A stretch of DNA of 8,700 bases, from assembly GCA_011042705.1 (NCBI GenBank), contig DRBW01000199.1, positions 1 through 8,700 on the forward strand. Reading direction: 5' to 3'. Below the pieces are notes generated by a model. The model was given only the letters and a program-made list of their open reading frames with translations. It searched no databases and was not told where the DNA came from. Made by a program: the position numbers and the translations under genes. The DNA comes from Caldifarciminota bacterium. GTDB taxonomy: Bacteria; Hydrothermota; Hydrothermia; B15-G9; DRBW01. Positions 5,413 to 8,700 of the stretch are shown piece after piece (within the stretch, counting starts at the first letter, position 1; every line of letters begins with the position of its first letter).

Positions 5413-6651
5413 ATGGAATTAAACGTTCTGGCAAGTTTTTTGACCGATTTCTTTCGGGAGAGCCTGGCGCTTTTTAATTCTCTTGCGCCCTATCTTCTGC
5501 TGGGCTTCCTTGTGGCCGGGATACTGCACGTCCTGCTTCCCGGGGATACCGTGGTAAAGCACCTAGGCGGGAAGGGAATGATGCCGGTAATAAAAGCAGC
5601 GCTTTTTGGTGTCCCGCTTCCTCTTTGTTCCTGCGGGGTAATACCGGTGGCCGCCTCGCTGAGAAAAGAAGGGGCATCAAGGGCATCAGTCCTGTCCTTT
5701 CTTGTCTCCACACCCACCACTGGCGTTGATTCAATACTCGCCACCTATTCCCTCATGGGCCCTCTCTTCGCCGTTTTCAGGCCGATCGCGGCTTTGCTCA
5801 TGGGCATAAGCCTTGGAGGAATAACTCTCTTAACCGCCGGCCACGAAGCCGAAGCACCCGCCCCGAAAAGGCCCAATGGTCAGACTTCTGTTGCCCGTAG
5901 TATAAAGGAGATGGCTGAATACGCTTTCATAGAGCTCCCGGGGGATATAGGCAAGTGGGTTATCGTAGGGGTACTTGCCGGGGGTTTCCTTTCTGCCGTG
6001 ATTCCCCAGAATCTCTTCGCCCGATATCTCGGAAATCCCTTGATCTCTTTTCCGTTGATGATCGTAGTGGCCGTCCCGCTCTACGTCTGCGCCACGGGAT
6101 CCATTCCCATCGCAGCTGCCCTCATAGCGAAGGGGCTGAACCCCGGGGCTGCTCTCGCCTTTCTGATAGCGGGACCGGCGACCAACACCGTCACCATCAC
6201 TGTGGTCGGGAAGATGCTGGGTAAGAAGTCTCTCGTCACATATCTCGTTTCGATCATATTGATGGCTCTGGGCGCTGGCCTCGTTTTCGACCTCCTTTAC
6301 AGGTTCCTCGGCGGGGACCCCTCTCTGATCACCGGGGCGGGAAGGAATCTGCCTCTCTGGCTGCAGATCAGTTCTTCAGCTCTCCTGGCCATTATTCTGT
6401 TCAAGGCTCTTTTGAAAAAACCCGAAAGGGAGGAAGTAGATATGGGATTTCTCGTCGAAGTCCCCGATATGAGCTGTCAGCATTGTGTTATGACCATAAA
6501 GAAGGCGCTCTCTGAGGTTGAGGGCGTCCGGGAAGTGAGAGTGGATCTGGACAGGAAGATCGTCGGTATCGAAGGAGATGTGGATGAGAAAAAGGTAAAG
6601 GAAGCGATTCTCTCGTCGGGCTACACCGTGAAAAAGATCGAGAGAAAATGA
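5413..6651 (+). CDS. SO_0444-type Cu/Zn efflux permease with fused C-terminal HMA domain
   Basis: Inner-membrane permease of the DUF318/ArsP superfamily, closest by motif to the SO_0444-type copper/zinc exporters; direction and metal are inferred from that family. The 412 residues hold two homologous halves. The first has PLPLCSCGVIP (C72, C74) followed by SFLVSTPTTGVDSI. The second has PLYVCATGSIP (C226) followed by AFLIAGPATNTVTI. About eight to ten membrane helices lie within residues 8-335, with a polar linker at 141-165. Residues 344-412 are a heavy-metal-associated domain with MSCQHC (C355, C358), which would bind a soft metal and hand it to the transmembrane cysteines. The ATG follows GGGAGGAG (5403-5410). 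The gene is monocistronic by spacing and has a promoter overlapped by inverted repeats. An arsenical or mercury substrate is an alternative to Cu/Zn. Confidence 0.88.
   Translation: MELNVLASFLTDFFRESLALFNSLAPYLLLGFLVAGILHVLLPGDTVVKHLGGKGMMPVIKAALFGVPLPLCSCGVIPVAASLRKEGASRASVLSFLVSTPTTGVDSILATYSLMGPLFAVFRPIAALLMGISLGGITLLTAGHEAEAPAPKRPNGQTSVARSIKEMAEYAFIELPGDIGKWVIVGVLAGGFLSAVIPQNLFARYLGNPLISFPLMIVVAVPLYVCATGSIPIAAALIAKGLNPGAALAFLIAGPATNTVTITVVGKMLGKKSLVTYLVSIILMALGAGLVFDLLYRFLGGDPSLITGAGRNLPLWLQISSSALLAIILFKALLKKPEREEVDMGFLVEVPDMSCQHCVMTIKKALSEVEGVREVRVDLDRKIVGIEGDVDEKKVKEAILSSGYTVKKIERK
6426..6444 (+). promoter_or_regulatory. Internal ribosome binding site and ATG before the HMA domain
   Basis: Inside the permease gene, AAGGGAGG (6426-6433) is followed after eight bases by an in-frame ATG at 6442 (codon 344), exactly where the HMA domain begins. 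Initiation here would make a free 69-residue CopZ-like metal chaperone ending at 6651. The match to a strong ribosome site is better than at several real starts in this window, but the same bases encode a charged linker, so coincidence is possible. Confidence 0.4.
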
Positions 6652-6713
6652 TAACTCTGCCTGTCTCGGGCCGGGGCTCGATCCGGGGCGGGCGGCGAAT
6701 TTAAGTCCGTTTC

Positions 6714-6742
6714 TTGTTAAGAGGGGGTAAAGGAATTATAAT
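6714..6742 (+). promoter_or_regulatory. pfkA promoter with -10 box next to the start codon
   Basis: TTGTTA at 6714-6719, a 17-base spacer, and a perfect TATAAT at 6737-6742. Transcription should begin six or seven bases later, at about 6748-6749, which coincides with the pfkA ATG (6749). The G-rich stretch resembling a ribosome site (GGGGG at 6722-6727, AAGGA at 6730-6734) lies in the spacer, upstream of the -10 box. Confidence 0.65.
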
Positions 6743-6748
6743 TTTCCC

Positions 6749-7729
6749 ATGCCGAGAAGGGTAAGAAAAATAGGAGTTTTGACATCTGGAGGGGATTCGC
6801 CCGGCATGAACGCCGCCGTGAGGGCTGTTGTGAGGACGGCCCTCGAGGAAGGGCTCAAGATCTTCGGCTTCCAGATGGGCTACCGAGGGCTCGTGAACGG
6901 CATTTTCCGCGAACTGGACTTCGAGGACGTCGGCGGAATCCTGCAGAAAGGCGGGACTTTTCTTCAGACAGCGAGGTTCAGGGAGTTCGAAAGGGAAGAG
7001 GTTCAGAACCAGGCAGTGGACGTGATAGAAGATCTGGAGCTGGAATCCCTGATAATAATAGGAGGGGAAGGCTCAATGCACGGAGCCTATGCCCTATCGA
7101 GGAAAGGAGTGCCGGTCATAGGCATTCCCGCGAGCATCGACAACGACATTTACGGCACCGACGATTCCATAGGCGTCGACACAGCACTCAACACGATAGT
7201 CAGGGCTGTGGACACGATCAAAGACACCGCCTCCTCTCACGGAAGGGCTTTTATAATAGAGGTGATGGGCCACAATTCGGGCTATCTCGCGCTTCTGTCT
7301 GCCATAGCGACGGGCGCCGAGGCGGCGATCATTCCCGAGAAAGAATTCGATTACAGGGCCCTTGCCAAAAGGCTGAATAAGCGCTACAGAGAGGGCCTCA
7401 CAAATTCTATAGTTATCGTATCGGAGGGTGCCGCCAGGGGGTTCCACGTCCTGAAAACACTCAACGAGCTCGGCGTCGATTACGAGCTCAGGGTAACGGT
7501 TCTGGGCCATCTTCAGAGGGGAGGCTCGCCCACCTTTTACGACAGGATAATAGCCAGCAGGTTCGGCTACAGAGCTGTCCATACCTTCCTGTCGGGAAAG
7601 TCAGGGGTGATGGTGGCCAAACAGTGCGATAACTATAACTTAGTTTCGCTCGAAGAGGTCGTCAACAACAGGAAGGAAATCCCCGAGGAATATCTGAAAA
7701 TGGCAGATACCCTGATGTGGGAGTACTGA
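6749..7729 (+). CDS. pfkA: 6-phosphofructokinase
   Basis: Glycolytic enzyme converting fructose 6-phosphate to fructose 1,6-bisphosphate in the cytoplasm. The 326 residues match the usual length. Visible sites, with Escherichia coli PfkA equivalents: phosphoryl-donor loop TSGGDSPGMNA at 12-22; R76 (R72) in GGTFLQTARF; GGEGS at 105-109 (GGDGS 101-105); catalytic base D131 (D127) in SIDND; R166 (R162); MGH at 173-175 (MGR 169-171); E226 (E222); R248, H254 and R257 (R243, H249, R252) in LGHLQRGGSP. Gly108 points to ATP rather than pyrophosphate as donor, but position 128 is Ala, not the Gly of ATP enzymes or the Lys of pyrophosphate enzymes. Glu107 replaces the Mg-binding Asp and His175 replaces an active-site Arg. 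The start is supported by the family N-terminus, although no ribosome site is well placed. The helicase gene follows five bases after the stop. Confidence 0.94.
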   Translation: MPRRVRKIGVLTSGGDSPGMNAAVRAVVRTALEEGLKIFGFQMGYRGLVNGIFRELDFEDVGGILQKGGTFLQTARFREFEREEVQNQAVDVIEDLELESLIIIGGEGSMHGAYALSRKGVPVIGIPASIDNDIYGTDDSIGVDTALNTIVRAVDTIKDTASSHGRAFIIEVMGHNSGYLALLSAIATGAEAAIIPEKEFDYRALAKRLNKRYREGLTNSIVIVSEGAARGFHVLKTLNELGVDYELRVTVLGHLQRGGSPTFYDRIIASRFGYRAVHTFLSGKSGVMVAKQCDNYNLVSLEEVVNNRKEIPEEYLKMADTLMWEY

Positions 7730-7734
7730 TCGAA

Positions 7735-8700
7735 ATGAACGGCCTGCCTTTCAGGATCTCCGAAGAGAGGATTCTCTCAGGGCTCAACGATGAACAGAGA
7801 AAAGCCGTGACGACCACCGAGGGGCCCGTGCTCGTTATTGCCGGGGCCGGCTCAGGGAAAACGAGGGTGCTCACCCACAGGATAGCATATCTCATCGGAG
7901 TTAAGGGGGTCTTCCCGGCGAGAATACTGGCGGTCACCTTCACCAACAAGGCCGCGAACGAGATGAAAGAAAGAATCATAAGTCTCCTCTCCGAAGAGCC
8001 CAGAGATCTCTGGATGGGGACCTTTCACTCGATCTGCGTCAGAATTCTGAGAAAACATGCCGACAAAATCGGCTATTCGAGAAATTTCGTGATCTACGAC
8101 CGGGGAGATCAGGAGAGCCTCGTCAAGCAAATAGCCCGTGACTTCAGGGACCTCGCTGAGAGACCGGGTTCTCTCGTCAACCGCATAAGCAGGATGAAAA
8201 CTGGCCTGAGCCAGGAACTGGACGAACGGATCCTGCGCATATACGAAAGATATCAGCAGGAGCTAAAAAGGTGTGATGCCATGGATTTCGACGACCTCCT
8301 GCTGAAGGTCCTGGAGCTCTTCGAGTCCCACAGAGAGGTAAGGGATTTCTATGCCGAGCGCTTCAAGTACATTCACGTGGACGAGTATCAGGATACCAAC
8401 AGGATCCAGTACATGCTTCTGAGACACCTGGCATCACATCACCGGAATCTTTTTGTAGTGGGAGATGACGATCAGTCCATCTATGCCTTCCGCGGCGCGG
8501 ACATAAGGAACATCCTCGAATTCGAGCGGGATTTCCCCGGCGCTACCGTGATAAGGCTCGAGAAAAACTACCGTTCGACGAGAAAGATCCTGCAGGCCGC
8601 TTCGACCCTGATTTCACATAACATCCACAGGAAAGGCAAGACGCTCTGGACCGATAACCCCGAGGGAGAAAAAATCCCCATCTATGAGACGTGGGACGAG
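7735..8700 (+). CDS. UvrD/PcrA-type superfamily 1 DNA helicase, N-terminal part (3' end outside window)
   Basis: ATP-dependent 3'-5' DNA helicase acting in nucleotide excision repair and in replication or recombination conflicts. The first 322 residues are present and the frame is open to the window edge; the full family length is about 650-750. Helicase motifs appear in order: Q motif LNDEQRKAV (17-25), Walker A AGAGSGKT (36-43), motif Ia VTFTNKAANEMKER (67-80), GTFHSICVRILR (95-106), MDFDDLL (183-189), DEYQDTN Walker B (216-222), VGDDDQSIYAFRGA (242-255), and motif IV EKNYRS (276-281). All catalytic residues seen are intact. The DDLL and DDDQSIY elements favour UvrD/PcrA over Rep or RecB, though UvrD and PcrA cannot be told apart here. 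ATG 7735 lies five bases after the pfkA stop with GGGAG about 12 bases upstream; an in-frame GTG at 7717 overlapping pfkA is an alternative. Probably co-transcribed with pfkA. Confidence 0.95.
   Translation, partial: MNGLPFRISEERILSGLNDEQRKAVTTTEGPVLVIAGAGSGKTRVLTHRIAYLIGVKGVFPARILAVTFTNKAANEMKERIISLLSEEPRDLWMGTFHSICVRILRKHADKIGYSRNFVIYDRGDQESLVKQIARDFRDLAERPGSLVNRISRMKTGLSQELDERILRIYERYQQELKRCDAMDFDDLLLKVLELFESHREVRDFYAERFKYIHVDEYQDTNRIQYMLLRHLASHHRNLFVVGDDDQSIYAFRGADIRNILEFERDFPGATVIRLEKNYRSTRKILQAASTLISHNIHRKGKTLWTDNPEGEKIPIYETWDE

Noticed and set aside
5474..5744. Two antisense open frames within the first part of the permease gene
   Set aside because: They are arginine/proline-rich shadow translations of a conserved transmembrane region.
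6652..6700. GC-rich stretch after the permease as an intrinsic terminator
   Set aside because: It is G-rich on one strand with few matching C-runs. I could not form a good stem, and there is no clear T-run after it.
7094..7582. Antisense open frame of 162 codons inside pfkA
   Set aside because: pfkA is a clear enzyme gene with all landmarks. The antisense frame has no recognisable domain and follows from the codon bias of pfkA.
1..8700. CRISPR array, insertion sequence, prophage or attachment site, including at the tRNA-Glu 3' end
   Set aside because: No regularly spaced repeats, transposase or integrase motifs, and no visible duplication of the tRNA 3' end within the window.

Overview
The window reads as chromosomal DNA from a strictly anaerobic bacterium, probably a thermophile or a relative of thermophiles. 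Three genes at the left end (peroxiredoxin, one-iron superoxide reductase, rubrerythrin) form the oxygen and peroxide defence set typical of anaerobes. Arginine is written mostly as AGG/AGA and isoleucine often as ATA, a codon habit common in thermophilic lineages. Base composition looks close to balanced. A Thermotogota- or Synergistota-like host is a guess from gene content and cannot be settled from this sequence. No phage, transposon, CRISPR or toxin-antitoxin signature is visible.

Layout. (1) Positions 2-1556, plus strand: the 3' part of a Prx6-type peroxiredoxin, superoxide reductase, rubrerythrin, and a broken small winged-helix gene. Superoxide reductase makes peroxide, and rubrerythrin and peroxiredoxin remove it. 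Hairpins sit in both gaps between the first three genes, so their expression levels may be set separately. (2) 1557-3056, minus strand: an unassigned radical SAM/SPASM protein. It is divergent from a six-helix membrane protein of unknown function (3151-3879), with back-to-back promoters between them. (3) 3811-4383, minus strand: a second unknown membrane protein whose 3' end overlaps the first by 69 bp. It has its own good promoter. (4) 4500-5329: a strong promoter, tRNA-Glu(UUC) and radC, apparently one transcript. (5) 5338-6651: a promoter overlapped by nested inverted repeats, driving a two-repeat permease of the SO_0444-type Cu/Zn exporter class with a fused C-terminal heavy-metal-associated (HMA) domain. 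A well-placed internal ribosome site could also release the HMA domain as a free chaperone. (6) 6714-8700: a consensus-like promoter that appears to start transcription at or next to the pfkA ATG. pfkA is followed five bases later by a UvrD/PcrA helicase that runs off the window.

Most genes are recognisable. The items most worth a second look are the permease control region and its internal start, the frameshifted winged-helix gene, the likely leaderless pfkA with altered active-site residues, and the trio of unassigned genes (radical SAM plus two membrane proteins). No wholly new multi-gene system could be demonstrated.
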